NCBI GenBank assembly: GCA_900155495.1
Contig: FTLJ01000925.1
Coordinates: 1-18,856, forward strand
From: Porogramme epimiltina
Lineage: Eukaryota > Basidiomycota > Agaricomycetes > Polyporales > Polyporaceae
DNA length: 18,856 nt
Direction: 5' to 3'
The translations under genes and the position numbers were made by a program. Numbering within the stretch: position 1 is the first letter of the stretch; every line of letters starts with the position of its first letter. Below, in pieces: positions 1 to 9,177 of this stretch. The notes under the pieces were generated by a model. That model had not been told where the DNA came from and did no database searches. It worked only from the letters and a program-made list of their open reading frames with translations.

Positions 1-209
1 GGGGGCGGGCGGGGCGGGAGGGAGGAGAGAGAGGACCGAAAACGAGCAACGCGTCGCCGACGGGCCAAGCGCCGGAGCGGGCATGTGGGCGCTGTAGCCT
101 GTGAGCGACTGCAGAGGCTCGGATCTTGGCTCAGCCTCTCGCCGCCCTCCTCGCACAAACGATGGCTCTCTCCCTCTTCTCCTCCTCCCTCGCACCCCCG
201 TAGCCCCCA
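1..209 (+). promoter_or_regulatory. Upstream region and probable 5' UTR of the E2 gene
   Basis: The stretch opens with a G-rich run resembling GC boxes (positions 1-35). From about 160 to 208 it becomes a pyrimidine-rich tract running into the ATG at 210. CT-rich tracts just before the start codon are common in fungal core promoters and often mark transcription start. No clear TATA box is visible. The role is inferred from position and base composition only. Confidence 0.45.
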
Positions 210-1903
210 ATGCTCCTCAGACGCCCCCTCGCCCGTGTCGCCTGCTCTCTGCCTCGCGCGCTCATCCATACCTCCCGCCCACACTATGCTCTCAAGAGGT
301 TCAAGCTTGCCGACATAGGCGAGGGCATTACAGAGTGCGAGGTCATCAAGTGGTCCGTCGTCGTCTTTAAACGGTCCCTGTGCATGGCTCACGTCATTCT
401 GTGCACCAACAGGAGCGTGAAGCCGTCCGCCCCGGTCAATGCGTTCGACCCTCTCTGCGAAGTTCAAAGCGACAAGGCTAGCGTCGAGATCACAAGCCCC
501 TACGACGGTATCATCAGGGAGCTCCTTGTCGAAGAGGGCCAGGTCGCCAAGGTCGGCCAGGACTTGTGTACTATCGAAGTTGCCGACGACCCTGCGGCCG
601 TCGCCGATGACACTCCGGATGTTCAATCCGCGCAGCCTGCCGCTCTTCCCTCTGAGACATTGCCCGTGGTAAAGGATAACGCAGCCCTTTCAGCGAAGCG
701 CAGGCCGCACCCATTAGACCCCAACGTTCCTCCAGAGGCCCATATTCGCGTACCCTCTGGGCACAATGTCCTTGCCGCTCCGTCTGTTCGGCACTACGCC
801 TGCAAACATGGGGTCGACATCGACGCGGTTGCCCCGGGAAGCGGTAAGGACGGACGCGTCGAAAAACGCGACGTCGACGCGTTCCTGAAGACTGGCGCGT
901 CTGCACTGCAGGGGGCGGACATCCGTGCTCCTACTGCTAACGCGGGCGAGGATGCCATCGTCGAGCTGGGCCGCACGAGGCACAATATGTGGAAAGCCAT
1001 GGAGAAGGTACGTCCCCGCTCAATCTGAGGGCCTTCTATTTCCGGACTAAAATTTTTGATTCAGAGCCTCGCCATCCCTCAGTTCAGGTATGTTCCTTTT
1101 AGTTCAAGACGCTAGTGGAAATTGGGTGCTGACCCGAGTTCCATAGCTGCTCTTCCAGCATGGATATTACGGAGTTGCACAATATGCTTCCCCTCCTCAA
1201 CGCTCACATCCCTACACACTACCTCCCGCCATTAGCTCGCTCAGATAGAGCACAAGTGATATCCCCGTCCTCGTTCTGGGAACCGCCGGCACCACCTGAG
1301 GTCCCGCCTACGGGTCACTACACCCGTCTAACCTATCTCCCCATACTCCTCAAGACCCTTGCCCGCGCCATGCGCGACTGGCCTCTCTTCCGCGCATCAA
1401 TAACCCCCGACAGCATCGTTGACGGGGGCAAGCCGACGTTGACTGTCCGCCCACATGCTGATATCAGCATCGCGCTCTCAACTCCAACTGGGCTCTATAC
1501 CCCAACGCTACAGGCCGCTGACACGCACAACGTGTACTCCCTTGCGGCCCAGCTCCGGCACCTCTCCGCGCTCGGCCGCCAGGTGCCCTGCGCCCTCTCT
1601 CCCGCCGAGATGCCCCGGCGCGGCGGGACAATCAGCGTATCGAATGTCGGCGGCATTGGTGCAGTGGACAGCGCGGCGCCGGTGCTTGTTCCCGGTGGAG
1701 GGGTGGCGATTGTGGCGATTGGGCGCGCTAAGTGGGTGTGGGACGTTGACAGGGGCGATGGGAAGGGCGAAAGGAGGCTGAGGGTTGGGGTGAGTTGGAG
1801 TGCAGACCATCGGGTCGTGGAGGGGGCAGAGCTTGTTGCGTTCTCAGAAGCGTGGCGGGGCTGGGTTGAGTCCCCGCAGAGGCTCATCGCCGACGGTCTT
1901 TAG
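210..1903 (+). CDS. DBT: Dihydrolipoamide branched-chain transacylase, E2 subunit of branched-chain 2-oxoacid dehydrogenase (mitochondrial)
   Basis: This is the lipoate-bearing core subunit that moves the branched acyl group from E1 to CoA during Leu/Ile/Val breakdown in the mitochondrial matrix. My model is join(210..352, 413..1007, 1065..1087, 1147..1903), with introns of 60, 57 and 59 nt and all phases closing, giving 505 aa. Residues 1-25 are Arg-rich and lack acidic residues, like a mitochondrial presequence. The lipoyl domain (about 31-105) contains FKLADIGEGITECEVIKW and CEVQSDKAS, with Lys69 as lipoyl acceptor; CEVQSDKAS is typical of the branched-chain E2 rather than the pyruvate or oxoglutarate enzymes. 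The E1/E3-binding domain lies at about 170-206 (APSVRHYA...GKDGRV). The acyltransferase domain runs from about 235 to the end and contains SNVGGIG and SADHRVVEG with His475. The usual HxxxDG reads HxxxEG here (Glu479). The gene converges on the CNNM gene with about 140 bp between stop codons. Confidence 0.93.
353..412 (+). other. In-frame, stop-free intron in the E2 lipoyl domain
   Basis: The intron starts GTCCGT and ends CAACAG. Its removal rebuilds the codon TGG and the conserved run KWSVKPSAPVNAF. It is 60 nt long and has no stop in frame, so retention would insert 20 residues before the lipoyl lysine instead of truncating the protein. Confidence 0.8.
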
Positions 1904-2042
1904 AAAAGTGTTCGAGGATGACATGGCTGGATAATATTGCACGTTGTATCATAGCATTCGAGAGCAAACGGAGTACACTATCACAGACGCGCAAATGTGC
2001 TGAAAGTCAAGCGCGAATAAATACGACACCGTAGTGACCTTG

Positions 2043-4183
2043 TTACGGCGTGTGCTGCTCGACAATGTCGGGCATCTTGGGGGCAATGCTACCGTATTGT
2101 CCGTTCGTAGCCGACGGGGAACGGCCCCGAAGGACATCGCAACCTTCGGACGGAAGAGGACTGTGGCGGCTCAATAGTGGTGTACGGTCACCAACTTCTG
2201 GGAGGGAGGTTGCACGTCCAACGCGATATTCGACGATTCTGTCAACAAGGGACGTCAGTGGAGCAAGTACGGGCGGCTGAACATGTACATACCCCTTCAT
2301 CACCTCTGCGTTCCTCCTACGCGAGGCCCGACGCTTAGAGACGTTATCCTCATAGCGGTCCGTCTCGTCGACGATCTCTTCGGAGATAATTTCCTCAATG
2401 ATGTCTTCCAGAGTAATAAGCCCTATGGCTCCGCCTTCGATCCCTGGTGTACGACTCAGGAGCAGCAAGTGCGCGCGACCTGTTTGGCTGAAGAGGCTCG
2501 ATCAGCGGAGTCTAGATGCACCTTCGCAAAGTGGCTCACAAGTAATCAAGGGCTTGGAAGCAGTTAATGGTAGGGGGAGCTTCTGGCAGAATCGAGAGCG
2601 GAAGCTCGGATACTGGGATGGAAGTGGACGGGTCGTACACGGACAACTGAGGAGGTTCAGTGTAAATAAGACTTAGCAGCGTGGCGCACGTGAAGCGTAC
2701 CGTCTTGATAAGCAGAATCCCGATAAAGGCGAGGGGATGATCAGGCCTATGCACCGGAATACGCGAGTACCCACTTCGAAGTCTGGGAAAGATGGGAGTG
2801 AGACGGGGTCCATTAATTTGAAAGTGAGCACACTTACAGGTAGTCAACGGTGGAGTGATCTAGTACACGATCCGCACTGATGGTCACAACGTCCTGCATG
2901 CATGATGTCAGGTCGTCCACGTTGATAGCCCATTGGCAGGACGAACCTCTAGGGGTGTCATGATTTGCTCAACTTGCTTGTTGTTCAATTCGAGAACGCC
3001 ATTGAGGATACTGATTTCGTCGTCGCGAAGGGGTTCCTCGCCCTGACGATGGAAGGCGAGGAAAGATTTGAGTTCGGCCTTTTTGTATGTGTGGGCTTCG
3101 CCGTGACCGAGAACCCAGTCAAGGAGCTTCGCAATGGGCCACGCGACAGGGGCTCCTCACAGTGATAAGCCCGTTGAACTGAGAAGGGATGGCCTGGAGA
3201 CACACCAAAGATATACATCATAGCTAGAACAATGGGGGCGCAGGATGCGCCTATCGACAGGCCATAACGGACACTTGCTGCTTGTGGAATGATTCTGCCC
3301 CAGGTTAGCTAGCGGCGCCCGTTGAGATGGGTGTGGGACTTACTCTCTGTTTCCCAAATAACCATTCCATTGTGTTCAGTGCATATGCTCCAAAACATTG
3401 CAGTCAAAAGCATACCCGAATATGACTAGGTAGGGGAATAGGGGTGAGATGTGTGTTTTTAAATTCAAGGACTAGGTACACACCGATCATAGTTGTCGAG
3501 ATGACTATAGCCGCAATACCTCCACCAAGCTTTGCACGAATGATACGTGAGAAACTACACACGAGGCAACGACAGTCGGACGGAAAGCACTTACCGCACT
3601 GTCGAGGAAAATGGGTAAACTCTCGTTGACGATCTAGACGTACGCGTAAGGAGGCTGCGAAGAAATAGGTGTAGCTATACATACGACGTTGCTCAGAAGA
3701 AGGACCTGGAGTACATGATATAAGGAACGTGGCGGAAAGCGGATGCAACGAACTTACGACAAGGACCCAGTGGCGTCCGCGAGAAAGCAGGCTGAGAACT
3801 GGGGGTGACTGAGAAAGTGCATTTGAGTGATGCAATGATAGAGCACACCTTTCTGTGCGTTCTTGCGTTCTTTGGGGTCATCAGAGGAAGCAGAAAGGAC
3901 GCGGAGATGGAGTTCATCGAGTCCCATGAGACCCAGAGTAAGGCTGAGAGAAGGTGGAACGACGGTAAGCATTGAAAGAGGGGCAGGTGATTGGGGTGTA
4001 CCCTGCAAACACGCCTCCGGCGAGGACGAGACCTATGCTGACGACAAGCTTGTACCAGAATTCCGGGGAGCCTAGCTCCTCGCCGGGTTCATCGGAGGCC
4101 GGCGGGGCACTCGCGGACGAGAAAAAGGAGGTGGGGGTGCAGTTTGCGGGGGAGAGGAGGGAGAGAAGGACCAGGAGGAGCAT
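2043..4183 (-). CDS. MAM3: CNNM/Mam3-type DUF21-CBS membrane protein (putative divalent-metal homeostasis)
   Basis: This belongs to the family of yeast Mam3, animal CNNM and bacterial CorC, membrane proteins linked to Mg2+/Mn2+/Co2+ handling; in fungi the vacuole is the likely site. The 15-exon model is complement(join(2043..2238, 2293..2487, 2540..2646, 2701..2782, 2838..2893, 2947..3155, 3206..3294, 3344..3346, 3416..3425, 3484..3529, 3595..3633, 3685..3705, 3758..3798, 3849..3943, 4002..4183)). It encodes 456 aa and every junction keeps phase. A hydrophobic N-terminus (1-15) looks like a signal peptide. DUF21 spans about 41-205 with membrane segments near 42-66 ([18 protein letters not shown]), 100-115, 130-147 (IVIFGEIIPQA) and 165-178. 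CBS-type sequence follows from IMTPLEDVV (about 241) through [18 protein letters not shown], then the [12 protein letters not shown] motif (Glu354/Asp355). A hydrophilic tail closes the protein. It is shorter than yeast Mam3, mainly in the tail. The start at 4183 was chosen because it gives the signal peptide; an upstream in-frame ATG at 4354 lies inside the probable promoter. The gene diverges from the TRM2-like gene. Confidence 0.88.
3344..3346 (-). other. 3-nt micro-exon (AGA) of the CNNM/Mam3 gene
   Basis: Read on the minus strand, the site is AAACAG|AGA|GTAAGT. The upstream exon ends TTCGG and the downstream exon begins AATCATTCC. Only by adding AGA do the pieces give GGA GAA ATC ATT CCA, which restores the family-conserved FGEIIPQA. 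The flanking introns are 3415-3347 (69 nt) and 3343-3295 (49 nt). The preceding exon (3425-3416) is itself only 10 nt. Confidence 0.75.
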
Positions 4184-4398
4184 GGCGAATGAGCGGCGAG
4201 AGTGGGGGGAGAAGGGGGGAGGAGGAGAGGAATATATAGCCTTGGCGGAGGGTCGACCGAGCCCAAGAGCGGGAATGGTTGGAAGCGCAGTGGCCAAGAG
4301 CAATCTCGTCGGCCGCGAACGAAGTTCACGTCGGCGCGCCCGGAATGACGTCACGTGTCACGCGTCTCATCTGCCACTGGCTCCTTAGACGCCCGCAC
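4184..4398. promoter_or_regulatory. Shared divergent promoter of the CNNM and TRM2-like genes
   Basis: About 215-290 bp separate the two start codons. A TATA-like sequence, CTATATATT on the minus strand (4239-4231), sits 48 bp before the CNNM ATG. At 4346-4353 there is a perfect TGACGTCA (the CRE octamer bound by ATF/CREB-type bZIP factors). It overlaps a CACGTG E-box at 4352-4357 (bound by bHLH factors). The TRM2 side has a CT-rich tract at about 4420-4470. The motif matches are seen directly; their use is inferred. Confidence 0.5.
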
Positions 4399-4476
4399 AT
4401 GTTCCTCCGATTCCTTGCTCGCCGTCCTCGTCCTCGCCCTCTTCCTCTCCTCTCGCCACCACACGTCCTACGCAAG

Positions 4477-6552
4477 ATGGCCACCACTCATTCCCACCCA
4501 AGATCAGAGTCTCCTACCGCTACCCTTCCCCAGCCGCCCGAAAAAAAGCCACGCCTAGAAGATTCTCTCGCAAATCCAGCGCAACCCCCAGTTTTCGTCC
4601 AGGATGCAGCCCCTGACGCAGATAGCCCAGCTGCCAAGCCAAGCGCTGGCAATAAGCCCTCAAAGGCAAAGAAGAATAAAAAGACCGCCCGACGCGTCCC
4701 TGATCCGTTCTCGCACGACGACATCCTCACCAGGGAGGTCATCGCCCTTCTCGGACAGGACTACGCCGACCTCCTCACCTCCGAAAAAGCTGATTGGAAT
4801 GCACCATTCGAACAATCCACCCAGCTCGAACTGACCGTCTCGCGCATATCTCCATCCACTGGTGAGCATTCTCTCTGCCAGTCGCATTAATCTCGCGTCC
4901 CTATCTCCTTCCTCTGGTGACAGCGCAAATTTTGCGTCGCGCGTCATTCGCCCCAGCTACGTCGCTGATACGGCATTTTCCACTCATGTCTGACATCACA
5001 TCCACTAGGCGAGTCTTTGTCTGTTGCCACTGTCGACGGCCGCAAGTGGGTCGTCGTTACCCCTCTATCGCTCCCAGGAGAACGAATCCGCGCACGAGTG
5101 TACCGTCATTCCCGTCTCTACTCTCACGCCGATCTGCTTGAAGTCTTGGAGCCGAATCATGAATGGCGCGATATGTCCCGTGTGAAATGTCAGTATTTTG
5201 GCAAATGTGCTGGGTGCCAATATCAGGTGCGTGTTCAGCGCGAGGCGGTCGAGTCAACACTTGCTCATAGTCACGAAGATGCTCTCATACGAGAAGCAGC
5301 TAGAGTTGAAACGTGATACTGTCGTTGAAGCGTACAAAAATTACTCTGGTCCGTTCTTTGTTCCCCGACATATTGACCCGCGTGACTGACTCCATTCGTT
5401 TAGGTATTCCCTTAAACGGCGTACCAACAATACAACAGACCATTGGCTCGCCCCTGCAATACGGTTACAGGACCAAACTTACGCCTCATTTCCAACGGCC
5501 GCCTTTCTCCTTCCAGAAAGCCCAAAAACGCGGCAGTGCCCCCGCGGTACCTGATGGGAAACCTGACTGGCTGAAGATCGGCTTTCACGAGGTCGGAACA
5601 AGACACGTCATGGACATCGAGGTTGAATTAATGCATACTATGTCCATTACACTCGCTGACGGGTACATTAGGAATGTCCGATCGCCACACCGGTCATCAA
5701 TCAGGCTCTTGTACCAGTGCGGGATACCGTTATCCGGTATGCTCCCTCGGCCATATCCTATAATTTTGTAATCTAACGCGTTGTAGAAATATTGGCAAGT
5801 ACAAGAATGGTGCGACACTTCTCCTACGCGACTCCTTGCCAACCAGCGCCGATGCGGAAAGTTCGCAAGTGTCCTCAAGTCCAGCTAGTGTCGACGGACA
5901 CATCTGCATCACAGACCAAAAGGGACTGGTTCGGGAGCTCGTGGGCGACCTGCTATTCGAGTACACCGCCGGAACCTTCTTCCAGAACAACAACTCTGCA
6001 CTCGTGCCCCTCACTTCCTATGTTCACGACGCCATTTTTCCTGCCGTCGGTACGGTCGAGCGTGTAAAGCCGACACATCTCGTCGACGCCTACTGTGGGA
6101 GTGGACTCTTCTCCATCATGTTAGCGCGTCACTTCGACAAAGTTGCGGGTATCGAGCTATCAGCCGAGTCAATACGTGCCGCACAGAGCAATGCAGAGCG
6201 CAACTCCCTCCCTGCGGACAACATCTCCTTCATGGCAGGTGATGCCGCCAACATCTTCAGCACGGTGCAGGCCTTCCCGAGGGACCGGACCGTGCTGATC
6301 ATTGACCCTCCGAGAAAAGGCACCGATGAACACTTCATCGAGCAGATGATAGCCTTTGGTGCAGAGACTGTTGTGTATGTGAGCTGTAACGTTCACACTC
6401 AGGCTAGGGATGTTGGCATGATGTTGGTGAAGAGCAAGAGCCATGCGGACCAGGGCAAGGGTAGGCAATACACATTAGAGAGCTTGAGGGGTTTGGACCT
6501 CTTTCCACAAACAGCACATGTAGAAGCTATAGCAGTTTTAAAGCTTATATAA
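4477..6552 (+). CDS. TRM2: tRNA (uracil-5-)-methyltransferase, Trm2/TrmA-RlmD family
   Basis: This enzyme is predicted to methylate U54 of tRNA to m5U (ribothymidine) with S-adenosylmethionine. My model is join(4477..4861, 5009..5226, 5279..5348, 5404..5621, 5672..5736, 5787..6552), 573 aa, with all phases closing; the first intron is unusually long at 147 nt. The N-terminus is hydrophilic and carries basic nuclear-signal-like clusters (PEKKPRL and KAKKNKKTARR). A TRAM-like beta domain falls at about 120-185. It is followed by C189-x5-C195-x2-C198 (CQYFGKCAGC), the cysteine cluster shared with iron-sulfur RumA-type enzymes. The methyltransferase fold shows the SAM-binding VDAYCGSG (418-425), DPPRKG (492-497), the catalytic Cys519 in VSCN, and Glu565 near the C-terminus. 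An in-frame upstream ATG at 4399 adds 26 residues that look like a mitochondrial presequence, so two isoforms are possible. The ATG at 4477 has the better context (AAGATGG). Confidence 0.93.
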
Positions 6553-8416
6553 ATGTTAGGTTGTAATGGATAGTAATTTGCAAAACTGTTTCAATGTTAT
6601 GGATCTCTGTATAGCAGTTACTTATTGCACTATTAATAGGAGCTGCTACTGAGCTAAAATGAGTGCTTGTTAATAATGAAGGGTATTATGTATAGTAGTT
6701 TACTAGTCTATGATACACCTTCAGTTATTGCTATTTTCATAAAAATAGGCATGTGACTGGGTGCACTACACTCACATGTGCTTCTGCCTCCTAGAAGGAA
6801 TAAAATCATTGTGCATTCGTTTTTGCATGTGACAACCTGGTGTTTTTTGCGATCAGTGTACAAAAATTTGCTGTACCACTTTGTGTACTTACTAGAGTCA
6901 TAAATGTAACTTTTTCCTAGAAATGAGCAGATAGCCACATGATGGACAGTAAATCCCTAAAAAATTTATACATTGCATTAAGAGGGCATCTAAAGGCCCA
7001 AGAAGCCTTGCAAACACTCCAAGTACATACTTGTACTATATAAATAAATGTAGGTATAAAAGTAAATCATTGAGGTATGGATGTGCTTATTCCCCACTGA
7101 AGTATAATGTTACACCAAAGCATCTCCCGTAAGTCAAAGGTTCCAGGTCGATAGGATCAGAGGTTGAGCACTGATAAATGGTTGGGCAATGGCCCTAAGC
7201 TGCAAGGGGAATCAATTGGTTCTGTGGTTCAAAGGGGATGTGCACCAAAGGGGTGCAGTCAAGCTACTGTGATAGAGGTCAAGCGAGGTCAAGGGGATCT
7301 GAGGGGAGAATGCCTCTATTGAATGAAGAGTTCAAACTTGGGGATCTACCCCAAGTGTGCTCTGGTATATATACATACATGAGATATGAGTCACTGAAAG
7401 TCATAGGGAGTCACTGTCCATGAGGACACCATGAGGTGTCTAGAGTCAACAGAAGTCATAAGGAGTTGGAATGAGTCATGGACTTATGAGGTAAGCATGA
7501 TGACAAGAGAGGGAAACTTGAAAGGGGTGAGGTAATCATAATGACGATGTTAGGATCACCGTGGGAAAGGACAGGGGTTGTGCCCTGGTGGGAAAAAAAT
7601 AAGTCTGTGGTTCATAACAATATAAGCAACAAGACTCAGTGGACTTTCATTACAATACCATAGTAGTTTCCTTGTTGGTCATATACAACAATCCCTGTGT
7701 TACATTGCTAATAAGGGAGATATACCTCTAAAAAGAGAATTGACCCTGATTATGATTAATGAGGTACAAAGTTAATTGTTCTTTATGGACTAAGCTCCCC
7801 ACTAAACATGTGACACACTTCATCCATCTACTGTGGAAAAAAATTTCAATCTCAGCTTACCTTTCACTAGCATAGCCACATCAAACACTACAAATTTGCT
7901 TACCTTTGAAACCCCATGCTCTGGTTAGGGTCCCCACCTAGGGTTAGACAAGCACTAGGTTGACCTCACACACTGCCACATCCTCACTGGGTGCTACACC
8001 CTCTACACTGCCTATTAGATCCTCCACACTGTGTTTAGGTGTCTGCTCACTGTCCACCAGCATCTATTTAGCAGAGGTGGCTATACAATGCCCTATATAA
8101 GTGCAACAGTGCTTATTAGCTTCCACAGTGGGTGCTAGTGCCTATAGGTGGCTATGGGCTACCTCAAATGGGCTGCTCACTGTGTTTTGATCCTTGCTCA
8201 CTATCTATACATGTCTGATATAGTTATAAGTGGCAACACTTGTAATGGCAGGTAAATAGCATGCAGCAAGTACTTGTAACATAGATGAGCATGAAAAATG
8301 AAATTGTAGAGGGGCTGAATGGGATCCCAGATGTGGTTATTAGAAGGGTTTAAGTTGATTAGTTAAGGAGTTATAAGCCAAACAAGATTAGCATCAAAAG
8401 CAATGTATTTTGGTAT
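6553..8416. other. AT-rich intergenic stretch with one divergent repeat copy
   Basis: Base composition changes sharply to AT-rich right after the TRM2-like stop codon. No frame here resembles a known protein. It contains a degenerate copy of the fold-back repeat (6729-6905). At 7385-7490 there is a run of short, loosely repeated AGTCAT-type motifs. A patch with recurring TGGGTGCTA and CTCACTGT words lies at about 7980-8200. I see no tRNA or other RNA gene. Confidence 0.6.
6729..6905 (+). repeat. Divergent third copy of the fold-back repeat family
   Basis: Starting from TGCTATTTT.ATAAAA, this copy follows the order of landmarks in the arm at 8421: a CA.GTGAC box, a CTTCTGCCTCCTAG counterpart of CTTGCGCCTCTAG, then ATTGTGCA, then a segment matching the TGTGAATAAATTATGTGTATC region. 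Many substitutions make it clearly older or more decayed than the two arms at 8417-9177. Confidence 0.6.
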
Positions 8417-8718
8417 TTACTGCTATTTTTATAAAAGATGTCACGTGACCAAAGATGACCCGCACGCACACCCTTGCGCCTCTAGCAAAGAAAAATCCAT
8501 TGTGCACGTATAGTTGTGAGCATGGACCTGGTTTTTCTCATTATCTGTGTGAATAAATTATGTGTATCACCCCATACATTTTATACCATGGGCAGTGGAA
8601 GTTCTACAGTCAGAGGAGCAAAACACTGTGTGATAGAGCCTCAATCTATCAGGAATTTCTGTGTTCTATACAAGGGGACTCCTGAGAAGAAAGAGTACAC
8701 CAGAATGTATTCATAAAG
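8417..8718 (+). repeat. Left arm of a large inverted (fold-back) repeat
   Basis: This arm pairs with the reverse complement of 8885-9177. The outermost match is TTACTGCTATTTTTATAAAAGATG. The best block, 8543-8586, is 44 identical bases. The two arms encode similar short peptides in opposite frames only because they are copies of the same DNA. A TCACGTGAC palindrome lies at 8441-8449. Confidence 0.85.
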
Positions 8719-8884
8719 TGTTAAAACAGAATGAACCATAAAGGCTCCCCATTGGGGGATCAACATGCCTACTCTTTACTGAGGTAAAGCTTGAAGATAA
8801 GCAATGTAGCTATGGTGTCCACAGTGCACTGCATCAGCCATATAAATTCATGGAGGGGGTTTATATGTCTCATATTATGATTGT

Positions 8885-9177
8885 TTTATGACATGGAGTA
8901 TCTATAAACCTCATAGACTCCTTCGAAGGATGTGCAAAATTCTTGACAGAGTGGTAGTGTATCATAAGGTGTTTTGCTCCTCTGGCTGTATAACTTCCAT
9001 TGTCCATTGTATAAAATGTATGGGGTGATACACATAATTTATTCACACAGATTGCAAGAAAAACTGGGTCCGTGCGCATGACTATACATGCACAACAGAT
9101 TTTTCTTTGCTGAGGCGCAAGGGTGTGCACACAGGTTGCATTCAGTCATGTGACATCTCTTACAAAAATAGCAGTAA
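8885..9177 (-). repeat. Right arm of the large inverted (fold-back) repeat
   Basis: This is the reverse-complement partner of 8417-8718, with about 165 bp of spacer between the arms. Identity is high in the middle and outer parts and falls toward the spacer. Transcription across the pair would give a hairpin with arms of about 290 bp. I found no transposase in the spacer and no convincing target-site duplication. Confidence 0.85.

Noticed and set aside
1495..1887. 130-codon minus-strand open frame over the E2 gene
   Set aside because: It is a shadow of the E2 catalytic-domain exon in GC-rich coding sequence.
4862..5008. A hidden exon inside the 147-nt first TRM2 intron
   Set aside because: Direct joining of 4861 to 5009 gives a continuous TRAM-like region. 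Although an acceptor-like GACAG lies at about 4918-4922, nothing there is clearly family-like, so I kept one long intron.
7130..7240. Possible tRNA-derived SINE with B-box-like GGTTCCAGGTC and GGTTCAAAGG
   Set aside because: There is no convincing A box at the right distance, no cloverleaf and no poly-A or T terminator pattern.
7385..7490. CRISPR-like or regular tandem array of AGTCAT words
   Set aside because: Spacing and unit sequence are irregular, and the host is a eukaryote.
8516..9130. Two open frames giving similar peptides (NKLCVSPHTFYTM) on opposite strands
   Set aside because: They are the two arms of the inverted repeat. The peptide similarity follows from DNA identity, and no known domain or coding signal supports genes.
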